The translations under genes were made by a program, and so were the position numbers. From contig PLDA01000001.1 in the NCBI GenBank assembly GCA_003134965.1, positions 1-64,000 of the forward strand: a stretch of 64,000 nucleotides of DNA, read 5' to 3'. The stretch comes from Vulcanimicrobium winogradskyi (GTDB lineage Bacteria > Vulcanimicrobiota > Vulcanimicrobiia > Vulcanimicrobiales > Vulcanimicrobiaceae). The notes under the pieces were generated by a model. The model had not been told where the DNA came from. It did not search any database and saw nothing but the letters and a program-made list of their open reading frames with translations. Positions 42,248 through 52,152 of the stretch are shown here, one piece after another (within the stretch, counting starts at the first letter, position 1; the number at the start of each line of letters is the position of its first letter).

Positions 42248-44254
42248 ATGCGGGTGCGGTTTCCGGTCGGTGCACAGATCGCGATCGGATCCTGCCTCGC
42301 CATTCTGCTCATGATCGGCGTCGCGGTCGTCACGCAGCGGGGCATCGTCTCGATGACGACGGCCTCCGCGCACGGTGAAGCGCTGCAGCGCGTCGCAACG
42401 GAGATCCGCGAAGTCGTCTCGTCGGCGCTCGCCGAGCAGAGCGCCGTGCGCGGCGTCGTCGCGAGCGGCGACCCCGCCTATTCCGCGCAACTCGATCGCG
42501 CGCGCCAGGCGCTGCGCACGCAGCTTGGGCGCTTGCGTGCAAGCGATCAAACGACGCAGATCCCCGTCAACCGGCTCGAACAGATCGACGTCTACGAACA
42601 GCAGATCGAAGACGGCGTGGCGCAGCTCGATCGCGGCTACGACTTGCGCGTCGCGGCCGTGCACGCGGGCCGCCGCGCCGATGCCGTGCGCGCGCTGCGC
42701 GAGGACGACGCACGGTTCGGCGCGATCGGCACGCAGGCGGAGAAGCTGTACGCCTTCGTGGCTGACGGTGCGCGGGTCGCCGGCGCCGAGTTCGACGCCG
42801 CCGCGCGTTCGGTCATCGTCACCCTCGCGCTGAGCACTGGTGCCGCGATCCTTATCTTCGGCCTGGTAGCGCTCGTCGTCGGCCGCTCCGTCGCGGGCCG
42901 GCTGGGCCGCGTCACGACCGCGCTGCACGAGGTCGCGCAGCACGACGTCGAACGGCTCGTGCGTTCGTTCCGCGCGCTCGCCGACGGCGACCTCGACTCA
43001 CGGTACGAAACCTCACGCGTGCCGCTCGGCGCCGCGTCGCCCGACGAGATCGGCGTCCTCTCGGCGACATATGACGAGCTGGTCGGCGGCCTGCACGAGA
43101 TCGCGATCGCGTTCGACGCGATGGGCGAGAGCTTGCGCGCAACGGTCGGCCGCATCTCCGGCGTCTCCGAGGACTTGGTCGCCGAGAGCGTGACCGTCTC
43201 TTCGACGACGGCCGAATCCGCGACCGCGGTGCGGCAGATCCTGACCGCCGTCCGCGACGCGACGCTCTCGTCGGGCGAGCAGGCGAAGGAGCTCGACGAC
43301 GCCCACGATCGCGCGACGGCGCTGGCCGACGGCGCGGCTGCGATCGCCGAAGCGTCGCGCCGCCAAGCCGACGCCGCCGCGGCCGGCTCGCTCGCGGTCG
43401 CGACGCTCGACGGCGAGATCGGGCAGTTCGACGAACTGGGACAACGGCTCGCCGCGTCGGCCGCCGGCGCTCGGCGTGAGACGGAGGAGGGCTCCGGCGC
43501 GGTCCGCCGCGCCGCCGAGTCGATGGCCGCGATCGGTACCTCGAGCGCCGAGGCCGCGGCGGTGATCGACGCGCTCGAGCGGCGCTCGGCCGAGGTCTCG
43601 CAGATCGTCTCAGCGATCGACGAACTCGCCGATCAAACGAACTTGCTGGCGCTCAACGCAGCGATCGAAGCGGCCCGCGCGGGCGAGCACGGCCGCGGCT
43701 TCGCGGTCGTTGCCGGTGAGATTCGTACGCTTGCCGAGCGTTCGCGGACCTCGACGCGCGAGATCGACACGATCCTTGCCGCGACGCGGGCCGACGCGCT
43801 GCGCGCGGCGCGGGCGATGCGCGAAGCCTCCGGCGCAACCGCGAACGGCGCCGCCCTCGCGCACGCCGCCGACGGCGCGCTAAGCGCGATTCGCGAGGCG
43901 ATCGAGGCGACCTCGCAGATCGCCGGCGAGGTCGCGGCGCGTGCGACGCAGATGCGCGGCGCTTCCGCCGAGCTGGCGGACCGCATCGCCTCGGTCGCCG
44001 GCGACGCGCAGCGCAACGCCGCGAATGCGTCGGAGCAGCAGCAGGTGAGCGGTGAGATCCATCGCCTGGTGAGTGCGATCGCCGATACCGCCGCCCGCGG
44101 CGCGGTGACGATGCACCAGATCAGCGCCGCGACCGAACAGACCGCGGCGCAGCTGAGCCGCGTCGACGCGTCCTCGCGCCACACCCGCGAGCGCGCCGAG
44201 ATGCTCGACGAGCTGCTCAGCGCGTTCGTCGTCCAAGGAGGGACCCTCGCATGA
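42248..44254 (+). CDS. Methyl-accepting chemotaxis protein
   Basis: This encodes 668 aa. The first membrane helix (IAIGSCLAILLMIGVAVVT) is followed by a helical periplasmic sensor of about 150 aa (four-helix-bundle or CHASE3 type). The second helix is VTLALSTGAAILIFGLVALV, with HAMP-like sequence to about 290. The cytoplasmic coiled coil has the invariant tip IDELADQTNLLALNAAIEAA-RAGEHGRGFAVVA. It signals through CheA/CheW, none of which are in the window. Its stop overlaps the start of a haem-motif beta-barrel gene (ATGA) and the upstream neighbour is a small secreted protein, suggesting redox or metal sensing. Confidence 0.95.
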   Translation: MRVRFPVGAQIAIGSCLAILLMIGVAVVTQRGIVSMTTASAHGEALQRVATEIREVVSSALAEQSAVRGVVASGDPAYSAQLDRARQALRTQLGRLRASDQTTQIPVNRLEQIDVYEQQIEDGVAQLDRGYDLRVAAVHAGRRADAVRALREDDARFGAIGTQAEKLYAFVADGARVAGAEFDAAARSVIVTLALSTGAAILIFGLVALVVGRSVAGRLGRVTTALHEVAQHDVERLVRSFRALADGDLDSRYETSRVPLGAASPDEIGVLSATYDELVGGLHEIAIAFDAMGESLRATVGRISGVSEDLVAESVTVSSTTAESATAVRQILTAVRDATLSSGEQAKELDDAHDRATALADGAAAIAEASRRQADAAAAGSLAVATLDGEIGQFDELGQRLAASAAGARRETEEGSGAVRRAAESMAAIGTSSAEAAAVIDALERRSAEVSQIVSAIDELADQTNLLALNAAIEAARAGEHGRGFAVVAGEIRTLAERSRTSTREIDTILAATRADALRAARAMREASGATANGAALAHAADGALSAIREAIEATSQIAGEVAARATQMRGASAELADRIASVAGDAQRNAANASEQQQVSGEIHRLVSAIADTAARGAVTMHQISAATEQTAAQLSRVDASSRHTRERAEMLDELLSAFVVQGGTLA

Positions 44255-45381
44255 TCCGGAAGCTCACGTTCTGCGCTGTCGTCGGCTTGACTGCGCTCGG
44301 CGCCGTCTCGGGCCGCGCCGACGCGATCCCCGCCTTCTCGATGCAGACGGGTCTGCAGTGCGACGCGTGCCACACGGCGCTGCGCGCGACGAACGATCTG
44401 GGCGACACGTACCTGCGTAACGACCTGCGGCTGCCCAACCTCGGGATCGGCGGAAAACCGGTCGTCGCGCTGCGCGGCCAGCTGGCGTACACGAGCGAAC
44501 CGGATCCGTCGCTGCTGCCCAAGGCGACGGTCGACGAGGTCGAAGCGTTCGTCTCGGCGCGGCTGAACCGCCAGCTCTCCGTCGCCGGGCAGTTCTATCT
44601 GGTCGACGGCGGACGGCCCGGATCGACGCGCGAGGCGTGGATCCAATACGCCTCGCCGGGCTCGTTCGGCGGCGCCCCGGTGCGCGCCACGGTGGGCGCG
44701 ATCACCCTGCCGCTGCCCGTCGATCCGGAGACCTTCCGGCAGACGAACCAGCACTACGCGATCTTCGACCAGACCGTCGGGGCGAACCCGTTCGCCTTCA
44801 TCGATGCGCGCAATGCGGCGAGCCTTGCGCTCGGAAATCCCGTTCGCGGTCCGAGCGCGACCTTCGTCGCGGCGCAAGGCCACGATCCGCACTCGGGGCT
44901 CCCACAGACCGGGACCGACCGCATGGTCCAGGCGCAGGAAACGATTCACGGCGTCGTGCTGAGCGCGTACGACTACCGGGGCCGACGCGAGCTCGGCGAG
45001 ATCGGCGACGACTTCACGCGGCGCGGCGTCGGGCTGAACGTCTACCGCGGCCGGCTCGCCGTCGAGACGCTGCTGCAGACCGGGTACGACACCAGCCCGA
45101 ACGGCGACGGGATCGGGATCGCCTCGAGCGGCGGCTACGTGCAGCTCCGCTATCAGCTGCCGCGCGGAACGTTCTTGCTGGCGCGCTACGACGGCGTGAA
45201 CGACACCAGCGGCGGAGGGTTCTCGCGGTCGCTTACGCTCGGCGCGACGCGCATGCTCGCACGCGGCCTGCGGATCGGCGCCGAGGACGTGATCCAGCAC
45301 GGCGAGCGCACCACGCACACGCTCAACCTGACGCTCGGCTTCGGCGTCTCGAACACCCGGCTCGGCTCAGGGGCGTACTAG
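44251..45381 (+). CDS. Outer-membrane beta-barrel with one CXXCH haem motif
   Basis: This encodes 376 aa. After a signal peptide (KLTFCAVVGLTALGAVSGRA), the N-terminus of the mature protein carries MQTGLQCDACHTALRATNDL with one CXXCH. The remainder alternates polar and hydrophobic residues with repeated amphipathic strands (QLSVAGQFYLVDGG, GGYVQLRYQLPRGTFLLARY, LTLGATRMLARGLRIGAED) and ends in GFGVSNTRLGSGAY, like a porin. Related proteins are described as cytochrome-porin fusions for outer-membrane electron transfer. Direct coupling to the chemoreceptor gene (ATGA) is notable. It is convergent with the next gene, with a 4-bp overlap. Confidence 0.75.
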   Translation: MIRKLTFCAVVGLTALGAVSGRADAIPAFSMQTGLQCDACHTALRATNDLGDTYLRNDLRLPNLGIGGKPVVALRGQLAYTSEPDPSLLPKATVDEVEAFVSARLNRQLSVAGQFYLVDGGRPGSTREAWIQYASPGSFGGAPVRATVGAITLPLPVDPETFRQTNQHYAIFDQTVGANPFAFIDARNAASLALGNPVRGPSATFVAAQGHDPHSGLPQTGTDRMVQAQETIHGVVLSAYDYRGRRELGEIGDDFTRRGVGLNVYRGRLAVETLLQTGYDTSPNGDGIGIASSGGYVQLRYQLPRGTFLLARYDGVNDTSGGGFSRSLTLGATRMLARGLRIGAEDVIQHGERTTHTLNLTLGFGVSNTRLGSGAY

Positions 45382-46016
45382 GGCCGCGCGGAGGGCGTCC
45401 CGGTCGGCGTCGCAATCGGCGCCGGCGGCGTAGACGTCGGCGCCGGAGCCTCGCCGGCGCCCAGTGGGCGGCACGTGCCGAGCGCGGCATCGTCCCCGAT
45501 GAAGACCGCGACGCGGGTACCGCGGGGGATCGTGGCGTCCTTGCCATGGTGCATCGCGTCGTACCCGCCGACCGCGTAGCCGACCAGCGGGATCAGTCCG
45601 AGCACGTACGGCGCGTTGGCGGTGCTCCCAACTGCCGTCGAACCTTGATCGGTCGCCCAGTCGATGATCGTCGCGACGTGCTTCCCGTCGCCGAGGACGA
45701 AGAAGCGCGCCTCGAGGGCGAGGTATCCCGGGCGTCCGCCGCGCTCGGCGTGCTGCACGTTCGACACGATGCCGTACCCAAGGGTGCCGGCGGGGACCAC
45801 CGTCCCGTCGGAAGCTCGCGCCGGCTCGACCAGCCGGAACTTGAAGACCTCGCCACCCTTCGCCTTTGCCGAATCGATCGTGTCTTCCAGCGCGACGAGC
45901 GTGCGCACGCATGCGGGGCGCGTGTCGGGCGGCGCCTGCGCGCGAGCGGGCCCCGCCAGCGCGGCGAGGAGGGAAGCCGCGACGAAAACACCCGCGGAAC
46001 GTTGCGCCCTGTTCAT
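45378..46016 (-). CDS. Secreted hypothetical protein
   Basis: This encodes 212 aa. A signal peptide (RSAGVFVAASLLAALAGPAR-A) and the mature segment VVPAGTLGYGIVSNVQHAER, FKFRLVEPARA and ALEARFFVLGDGKHVAT suggest a beta-barrel or OB-like domain that also occurs in other secreted proteins of unknown role. One central hydrophobic stretch (YVLGLIPLVGYAVGGYDAM) could be a membrane segment. The C-terminus is Pro/Thr/Ala-rich and disordered. It is probably transcribed with the next reverse-strand gene (46049). Confidence 0.65.
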   Translation of the reverse strand: MNRAQRSAGVFVAASLLAALAGPARAQAPPDTRPACVRTLVALEDTIDSAKAKGGEVFKFRLVEPARASDGTVVPAGTLGYGIVSNVQHAERGGRPGYLALEARFFVLGDGKHVATIIDWATDQGSTAVGSTANAPYVLGLIPLVGYAVGGYDAMHHGKDATIPRGTRVAVFIGDDAALGTCRPLGAGEAPAPTSTPPAPIATPTGTPSARP

Positions 46017-46048
46017 CCCTGTGATCGTTCCCGCTCGGGCCCGCTTTC

Positions 46049-46576
46049 TTACAACCCTACCGACCCGTCGATGAACGGCCGCAGGCCACCGACGAACTTG
46101 TCGGTGTTGCGGATGCTGCGCAGCACGGTCACCAGCGCATCGCGCGGGAAACCTGATTCCAGCGTGAAGGTGTACGCCGTGAACACGTCGCCGGTGTCGT
46201 CGGCACCCCAGAACAGAAAGTTCTGATCGCTGAGGTAGAGCAGCTTGCGCATCAACCCGTTGGCGTCTTTTGCCTTGCCGAGGTTGATGTAGCCGCCCTT
46301 GTAGTGCGGATAGACGCGAAAACCGATGGTGTCGCTCTTCGTCACGCTGACGACGACTTCGAGCGAGTCGCAGTTCGAGAACCCGGTCATCGAGGCGACG
46401 TAGTTGTACGGATTCTTGGTGCTCTGACGGAACGTCGCGTTGACGTCGGAACGCTGTCCGGCGCTGGCCAGGACGTCGCTGAGCTGAGCGCGTGTGGTGT
46501 CGCGCGAGGTCTGGGCGCCGGCCGGGCCGGCGGTGAGCAGCACCGCGAACAGTGCCGCTGCGAGTCTGCGTACCAT
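46049..46576 (-). CDS. Secreted YbjN-like protein
   Basis: This encodes 175 aa with a clear signal peptide (MVRRLAAALFAVLLTAGPAG-A). The mature part has the YbjN/type III chaperone-like arrangement: NPYNYVASMTGFSNCDSLEV, FRVYPHYKGGYINLGKAKDA, LMRKLLYLSDQNFLFWGADD and DALVTVLRSIRNTDKFVGGL. YbjN-type domains bind partner proteins; the exported location suggests a periplasmic adaptor. The assignment is moderately sure. The gap to the next gene downstream is 32 bp. Confidence 0.6.
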   Translation of the reverse strand: MVRRLAAALFAVLLTAGPAGAQTSRDTTRAQLSDVLASAGQRSDVNATFRQSTKNPYNYVASMTGFSNCDSLEVVVSVTKSDTIGFRVYPHYKGGYINLGKAKDANGLMRKLLYLSDQNFLFWGADDTGDVFTAYTFTLESGFPRDALVTVLRSIRNTDKFVGGLRPFIDGSVGL

Positions 46577-46636
46577 GCCGCTTAGATCGGCCGAGCAGCC
46601 CCCCGACTCCTTTCGCGGGGCCGCCCGATCGTGGGC

Positions 46637-49600
46637 TCAGATCTTGATCCGGGCCTCGAAGTACATGTTGAACGGGAAGCCCGGGAAGACCGGATCGTAC
46701 GGGGTCGCGAGGAACGGCTGGAGCGTGTTCCCCGGATTGTACTGGTTCCCGATCGGCTGCGGACCCGCGCCCGCACCAAACGTTGCGGCGTAGTTGCAGG
46801 CGTTGGTCACTGCGAACGGCACCTTGGTTCCGCCCCAGCAGCGGTTGATGATGTTCGCGAAGTTCCCGACGAGCGTGATGCGTTTGTTCACGTCGTAGGT
46901 CACCTGCGTGTGCAGCAGCAGCTGGTTGGGTGCGACGAAGGCGCCGACGTTGTCGAAGCGTCCGGTGAAGGGGTTCGGGATCGCGAAGTTGCTGCCGCAC
47001 GTCGTCTGGTCGAACGGCTGGCCACCGGGCGCGCCGTACGGATAACGCGGGTCGCCCGCGATCGCCGAGGCCAAGCCGCCGGTGCAAGCCGACGGGTCGA
47101 TCCCCGGGGTCGAGAGCGGGACGCCGTAGCGGTTACCGCCCGTGAACTGGAGCGCCGGCGTTACCGCCAGCGGTCCGTGCTTCCACTGCACGATCAGCGT
47201 CGAGACGAAGGGTGCGCCGTACGAGGTGTACCCGCCGGCACCGACGGCGCCGGGGAAGATGTTGTACGTCGCGTAGTTGGCGTTGACGTCCATGAGCGGC
47301 TGGGTCGGCGCGTTGTAGTACGGGTTCGCGATCGAGCCCGCGGCACACGCGTTGTCCCGCGCACCGGCCGTCGTGTAGCACGGCGCACCGCCGCCACCGC
47401 GGGTGAAGGCGTTGTAGGCCGAGATGTTGGCGTTGAAGCCGTCGATGATCGACCCGCCGTTGCCCAGGCGCGTGTAGTTGATGTAGCTGTTGGTATAGGT
47501 GAACGACAGGCGCGCGGCCAGGCCGTTGCGCGAGAAGTCACCCCTGTCCAGCTCAAGCTCGACGCCCTCGGACGTCTGCCGGCCGACGTTCAGCCCGGAC
47601 ACGAAGCTGGTCTTCTGGTCGAGGAAGAACTGCTGAATCTGGTCTTGCGTCTTGCGCAAGAACGGGGTCAGCTTCATCGACGTGTCGCGCCCGAACTGGT
47701 GCTCGAGCGAGAAGTCGTAGTTGTTCGAGACCTCCGGACGGACCGGGTGACCCGGCGTCGTCGGCAGGCCGAACGTGCCGAACCGTGCCAGGCTGGCGAG
47801 GTCGTTCTGCTGGAGGAAGTTGTACTGCTCGAACGCGCTGTTCGGGGCTTGCGCATAGCGGCCGTAGCTCGCACGCAGAACGGTGGTCGGGTTGATCGTG
47901 TACGTCGCGCCGAACCGCGGCTCCAGTTCACTGTACGATTCGATCTGGCCGGCGCCCGGATTGACGAGCGGCGCGGTCGGATTGAGGAGATTGTACGCGT
48001 TGTACCACATCGTGCGCGCCGGCGATCCCGACGTGTCGGAACCGTCGAACTCGAAGCCGTCGTAGCGCAGACCCAGGTTGACGTTCAGCCGGTCGGTCGG
48101 CTTCCACTGATCGGTGATCGAGAACGATTTGAACTTCGGCATCACCGTGTTGTAGGTGGCCCGCACGCCGTTCTCACCCAGGATGTACTGGCACGTGCCG
48201 GTACCGCACACGCCGCCGTTGATCGTGTTCGCGGGCGTGACGGTTCCGTTGAAGCCCTGTCTGAGGGTGAACGTCTGCGTGTTGGCGCCGCACCCGACGA
48301 TCGGCGCCCCGGTGGCGCTGTAGCAGATGCCGCTCGTCGGCGCCGCCGAAGAGACGAGCCAGCCCACGTTACCGGTCTGGCCGATTCCGGAGTTGTTGTC
48401 GCGCAGCGTCGTGGCGGTCGTGTACGACCCCTGAATCGAGAGCAGGTGCTGCGAGTTGAGCTGGTTGGAGTACTGCGCGCTCGCGCCACGCGTGTGGCTG
48501 TGGAGCTCGTAGTCCGAGGGAACGTAGCCCAGGAAGTTCATCTGCGTCGACTGCGGACCCGTCTGCAGCCAGTCGGAGTAGTACGTGTAGCCGTAGACGC
48601 GCAAGAAGGCGTTGGTGCCGAAGTTGCGCTGATACTGCAGCTTCACGATCGACTGGTTGTTGACGAACTCGTCGCGGCGGTCCGGCTCGATCTGGGCGCC
48701 GAGCGGACGGCCGAACGGCGACTGCGGGAAGAGGTATCGCGAGACCCCGCCGCCGCTGTAAGCGGCCGGGAGCAGTGAGCCCACCGGAGCGCCCGTGAAG
48801 TTGAACCCGTCGATGTACGTGTGCGCCGCGCCGATCATGTCGAGGAAGGCCGCACCGCCCATGTCGTTCGTCGAGTTGTAGGCCGGGTTCCAGATCGCGT
48901 TGTTGTCGAACAGGAGCTGGATGTCGTCGCGGTTCCCGCCCGTGCGCGGGATTCCGAAGTGGAAGTTCGCGACGGTGTCGCGATCCCGCACTTGGGCCAG
49001 GGCGTCGGTCGTGTACGGCCCGAGCGCGTACGCCGGGGTAGTGCCGCCGTTCGTGTAGTCCTGGCCTCGCGGTCCGAAGCACGACGATGCCGTGACGCCG
49101 GCGCCGCAGAAACCGAGCGGAGCGCCCCAGTTCTGCTGCAGGCTCGCGCCGTTGTACTGATCGTAGTACCGGTAGTTCTGGTCGTACGCGCCGGCGCCGA
49201 GGTAGTACGAGAACGTACGGCTCGCGTTGGCGCCGCCCGCTTCGAATGCGACCTTGTTGTAGAAGGTCGGCGTTCCCATCGCGAGGGTCAGGTTACGCGA
49301 CGCCGGCGACGTGCCGGTGCGGATGACCTGATTGATGTAGCCGGAGATCCCTTCGGCCTCGGAGTTCGCCGGGGTCGCTCCCGTGTAGACCTGGAGCTCC
49401 TGCTGACCGAGCGAGGAGAGCGGCCCCGACGGATAGTTGTCGAACGCGCGGTTGACGGGAACGCCGTCCAGCTCGTAGCCGATCTGGTCGTAGTCGCCGC
49501 CGCGGATCGAAATCGTCGCGCCGGCGCCGATGTAGCCCGCCTGGCTGGGCGCGACGAAGACGCCGGGGACCGTCGAGATGGCGGACCAGGCGCTGTTGAG

Positions 49601-50065
49601 GTTACCGCCGCCGCCGACGCCGGACGCCTTGTCCTGCATGACCGCGTTGATCGAGTAGACGTCGGCCGTCGTGCCGGGCTTCACGAGCGACGAAGCGGCA
49701 CGCGAGGTGACCGATCCGATCTGCTTGAGCTTCGCCGGCTGGCTGATGCTGACGCTGAGATTCTGGTCGGCTTGGACGGTGACGCCGCTGATCGCGGCGG
49801 CGTCGTAGCCGCTGGTCGCGCCGACGGCGATCGTGTACGTGTCGGGTGCGAGAGAGAGGAACGAGAAGCGTCCCGACGCGTCGGTCGTCGTCGACGACGA
49901 TTGCGACGGGCTGACGGCGCTCACGCGAGCGCCGGGAATGGGCTTATTGGTCGAAGCGTCGGCGACGTTTCCGCTGATCGCTCCCGTCGTGCCTGCCAGA
50001 ACGCTTGTCGTTCCCTGGAGGACGAACGCGAGCACCATCAGAGCCGCCCCGATGCTTCGCCCCAT
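46637..50065 (-). CDS. TonB-dependent receptor with carboxypeptidase-like regulatory domain
   Basis: This encodes about 1142 aa from the ATG at 50065. GTG or TTG starts a few codons earlier, nearer an AAAGGAA, are possible. After a signal (IGAALMVLAFVLQGTTSVLA), residues about 30-110 form a CarboxypepD_reg-like domain (GAISGNVADASTNKPIPGAR, GRFSFLSLAPDTYTIAVGA). The plug has STVPGVFVAPSQ and TISIRGGDYDQIGYELDGVP. The remaining 850 residues are a 22-strand barrel, with DRLNVNLGLRYDGFEF and VLRASYGRYAQAPN typical of the TonB_dep_Rec family. It ends in YFEARIKI. Substrates of this large acidobacterial-style class are usually oligosaccharides or metal chelates. It has no partner genes next to it. 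An inner TonB energiser must lie elsewhere. Confidence 0.93.
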   Translation of the reverse strand: MGRSIGAALMVLAFVLQGTTSVLAGTTGAISGNVADASTNKPIPGARVSAVSPSQSSSTTTDASGRFSFLSLAPDTYTIAVGATSGYDAAAISGVTVQADQNLSVSISQPAKLKQIGSVTSRAASSLVKPGTTADVYSINAVMQDKASGVGGGGNLNSAWSAISTVPGVFVAPSQAGYIGAGATISIRGGDYDQIGYELDGVPVNRAFDNYPSGPLSSLGQQELQVYTGATPANSEAEGISGYINQVIRTGTSPASRNLTLAMGTPTFYNKVAFEAGGANASRTFSYYLGAGAYDQNYRYYDQYNGASLQQNWGAPLGFCGAGVTASSCFGPRGQDYTNGGTTPAYALGPYTTDALAQVRDRDTVANFHFGIPRTGGNRDDIQLLFDNNAIWNPAYNSTNDMGGAAFLDMIGAAHTYIDGFNFTGAPVGSLLPAAYSGGGVSRYLFPQSPFGRPLGAQIEPDRRDEFVNNQSIVKLQYQRNFGTNAFLRVYGYTYYSDWLQTGPQSTQMNFLGYVPSDYELHSHTRGASAQYSNQLNSQHLLSIQGSYTTATTLRDNNSGIGQTGNVGWLVSSAAPTSGICYSATGAPIVGCGANTQTFTLRQGFNGTVTPANTINGGVCGTGTCQYILGENGVRATYNTVMPKFKSFSITDQWKPTDRLNVNLGLRYDGFEFDGSDTSGSPARTMWYNAYNLLNPTAPLVNPGAGQIESYSELEPRFGATYTINPTTVLRASYGRYAQAPNSAFEQYNFLQQNDLASLARFGTFGLPTTPGHPVRPEVSNNYDFSLEHQFGRDTSMKLTPFLRKTQDQIQQFFLDQKTSFVSGLNVGRQTSEGVELELDRGDFSRNGLAARLSFTYTNSYINYTRLGNGGSIIDGFNANISAYNAFTRGGGGAPCYTTAGARDNACAAGSIANPYYNAPTQPLMDVNANYATYNIFPGAVGAGGYTSYGAPFVSTLIVQWKHGPLAVTPALQFTGGNRYGVPLSTPGIDPSACTGGLASAIAGDPRYPYGAPGGQPFDQTTCGSNFAIPNPFTGRFDNVGAFVAPNQLLLHTQVTYDVNKRITLVGNFANIINRCWGGTKVPFAVTNACNYAATFGAGAGPQPIGNQYNPGNTLQPFLATPYDPVFPGFPFNMYFEARIKI

Positions 50066-50258
50066 GCGAAACACGGTCAAGGGAGATTCCTTTCGTGAAA
50101 AGGGATGCGCCCATGTTCGCACCGCCGCGCCCCGGCCGTCTCTCGTTATCCTGCCAACTATGTGCCGTCCGCGAAAACTGCCAACGCAGTGCCATACGAA
50201 GCGAACCATCACCGCCTCGGCTGCGTTGTCTCGTCATATCAGCTTGCGGAGGAATCGC

Positions 50259-50741
50259 GTGCGCCCGTTCGTCTTCATCGTTGCCGCCTGCGCGGCGTCC
50301 CTTGCGGTCGCCGGGATCGCGCGCGGCGCCCCGACCGCCACCGTCCCGGCCGTGGGCGAGGCGCTACGGCTCACCGCGGCGCGGCCGATCCCGACGGATG
50401 TCGCCTCGCAGCCCGGTCCCGTCCGCATCGACGGCTGCTTCTCCGACGGCCGCGGAACCGACGGGCTGACGCTGGTCCATCACGCGCTCCGCGTCGCGAA
50501 CACCGGCGATCGGGCGGTTACCGCGGTGCGCGTGCGGTTCGCGTTCTACGACGCGTTCGGCGACATCAACGCGACGCGGACCAACATCGCCGAAACGCGC
50601 GTCGAGCCGGGCGCGACCGCCGACCGCATCAACCTCGCCGAGCTCAGCGATGCCGGACCGCCCGCGCGCATCACGTGCAGCATCGATGCGGTCCGCTTCG
50701 TCGACGGCACGATCGCACGCACCGGCCCGCCCGTGCGCTGA
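50259..50741 (+). CDS. Secreted hypothetical protein
   Basis: This encodes 160 aa from GTG 50259 with CGGAGGA upstream (50247-50253). A signal peptide (PFVFIVAACAASLAVAGIAR-G) is followed by a beta-sandwich-like mature part (LTLVHHALRVANTGDRAVTA, VRVRFAFYDAFGDINATRTN, IAETRVEPGATADRINLAEL). The order of strands resembles FxLYD/DUF3426-type domains in which a small protein modulates secreted or surface partners. I assign no function. It is convergent with the diguanylate cyclase gene, 3 bp apart. Confidence 0.65.
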   Translation: MRPFVFIVAACAASLAVAGIARGAPTATVPAVGEALRLTAARPIPTDVASQPGPVRIDGCFSDGRGTDGLTLVHHALRVANTGDRAVTAVRVRFAFYDAFGDINATRTNIAETRVEPGATADRINLAELSDAGPPARITCSIDAVRFVDGTIARTGPPVR

Positions 50742-50744
50742 GCG

Positions 50745-52055
50745 CTACGGGTCGGCTTCGACGACGCGGGCCTTGCCGGCGCGCTTGGCCTGATACATCG
50801 CGTCGTCGGCGGCCGCGAGCACCTCTTCGGCGCGACGCGCCGGGCGCAGGCGGACGATCCCGACGCTGGCCGACACCGGCGGCGCGCCGGAGACGGAGAG
50901 CGCCGCTTCCGCGATCCGCGCGATGATCTGCCGGCCGATGGCGACGGCGTCTTCGAGCCCGGAGCGGAACAGGACCGCGAACTCGTCGCCCCCGAGCCGG
51001 CCGACGGTGTCGTCGAGGCGAGTACGGTCGCGGATCGCGGCGGCGACGGCGACGAGCACAGCATCGCCCGCGGCGTGCCCGCACGTATCGTTGACTTCCT
51101 TGAAGCCGTCGAGGTCGATCAGCAGTAACACCCACTCGCCGCCCGCGCGGCGCGGACGTTCGAGCGATGCGAGCCGCTCGCGGAGCGCATGGACGAAGCT
51201 GCGCCGGTTGTGCAGCCCGGTCAGCGGATCCATCTCCGCGAGCTGGCGGAGGCGGACCTCGCGACGGCGCCGCTCGGTGACGTCGTTGATCAGCAGCAGG
51301 ATCGCGGCGTCCGGCAGGCCCTGGCGCATCGCGACCGCGGTGATCTCGCACCACGCTTCACTGCCGGTCGGCTTGCGTACGCGCGTCTCGATGCGCACCG
51401 ACGGCGTCCGTCCTTCGATCAGGCGGGTGAACGCGTGCCGCAGCGTCGCACGGTCCTCGTCGGGGACCATGGCGACGATCGACGTCGCCTCTGCCCCGCC
51501 GAGCGCGAGAAACGCCATGTTGCTGCGCAGCACGTTCCCGTCGACGTCGACGCTGCACATCCCGATCGGGCTCTCTTCGAGGATGCGGTAGGACGCGTCG
51601 AGCGTATCGATGATCTCGCGATAGCGAGCGTTCTCGCGCTCGGTCTCGCGCTGTGCGGTGACATCGGTCATGGTGGAGACGGTCGTCTCGCGCGCGGGCT
51701 GGTCGTCGTCGTGGACGGCGTGGCTCGAGATCGCGATCCAGCGGGTCGCCGCGGCGCCGGCGCGGATCGCGACCGTCACGCCCTCGCGTTCGAGCATGCG
51801 CCGCAGCATCGCTCGCACCGGTTCGCTCGCATCGTACGGGCCGGCATGCGTCTCCCACCGGAGCTGCCAGCCGGCGTCGACCGGCGCGCGACCGCGGAGC
51901 TGCTCCGGAGTAAGCGCGAGCATCCGGAGCGCGGCCTCGTTCCAGTCGCGCACCGTGCCGTCCGCGTCCTGAATCACCACGCCCTCGTCGAGCGTATCGA
52001 ACAATCGCCGGGCCCCCGGAGGCCTTCCGCGGAACGACGGCAGCAAGTCTGCCAT
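50745..52055 (-). CDS. PAS-PAS-GGDEF diguanylate cyclase
   Basis: This encodes 436 aa, a soluble protein. There are two PAS domains (about 15-130 with FDTLDEGVVIQDADGTVRDW, about 145-265 with YREIIDTLDASYRILEESPI). A GGDEF domain follows: LRQLAEMDPLTGLHNRRSFV, LIDLDGFKEVNDTCGHAAGD, GRLGGDEFAVLF. The signature GGDEF is intact and an RxxD inhibitory site (RLDD) lies five residues before it, so it should make c-di-GMP with product feedback. The ligand of the PAS domains is unknown. No EAL domain is present. Confidence 0.95.
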   Translation of the reverse strand: MADLLPSFRGRPPGARRLFDTLDEGVVIQDADGTVRDWNEAALRMLALTPEQLRGRAPVDAGWQLRWETHAGPYDASEPVRAMLRRMLEREGVTVAIRAGAAATRWIAISSHAVHDDDQPARETTVSTMTDVTAQRETERENARYREIIDTLDASYRILEESPIGMCSVDVDGNVLRSNMAFLALGGAEATSIVAMVPDEDRATLRHAFTRLIEGRTPSVRIETRVRKPTGSEAWCEITAVAMRQGLPDAAILLLINDVTERRRREVRLRQLAEMDPLTGLHNRRSFVHALRERLASLERPRRAGGEWVLLLIDLDGFKEVNDTCGHAAGDAVLVAVAAAIRDRTRLDDTVGRLGGDEFAVLFRSGLEDAVAIGRQIIARIAEAALSVSGAPPVSASVGIVRLRPARRAEEVLAAADDAMYQAKRAGKARVVEADP

Positions 52056-52152
52056 ATCATCTAGTATCGGCTATCGTTCTGGGAGTGACGCGGGGTCCTA
52101 GGACGTAAGCACCAGGAAGGACGGCGAAGATGAGCCCATTTTATGTCAGAAT

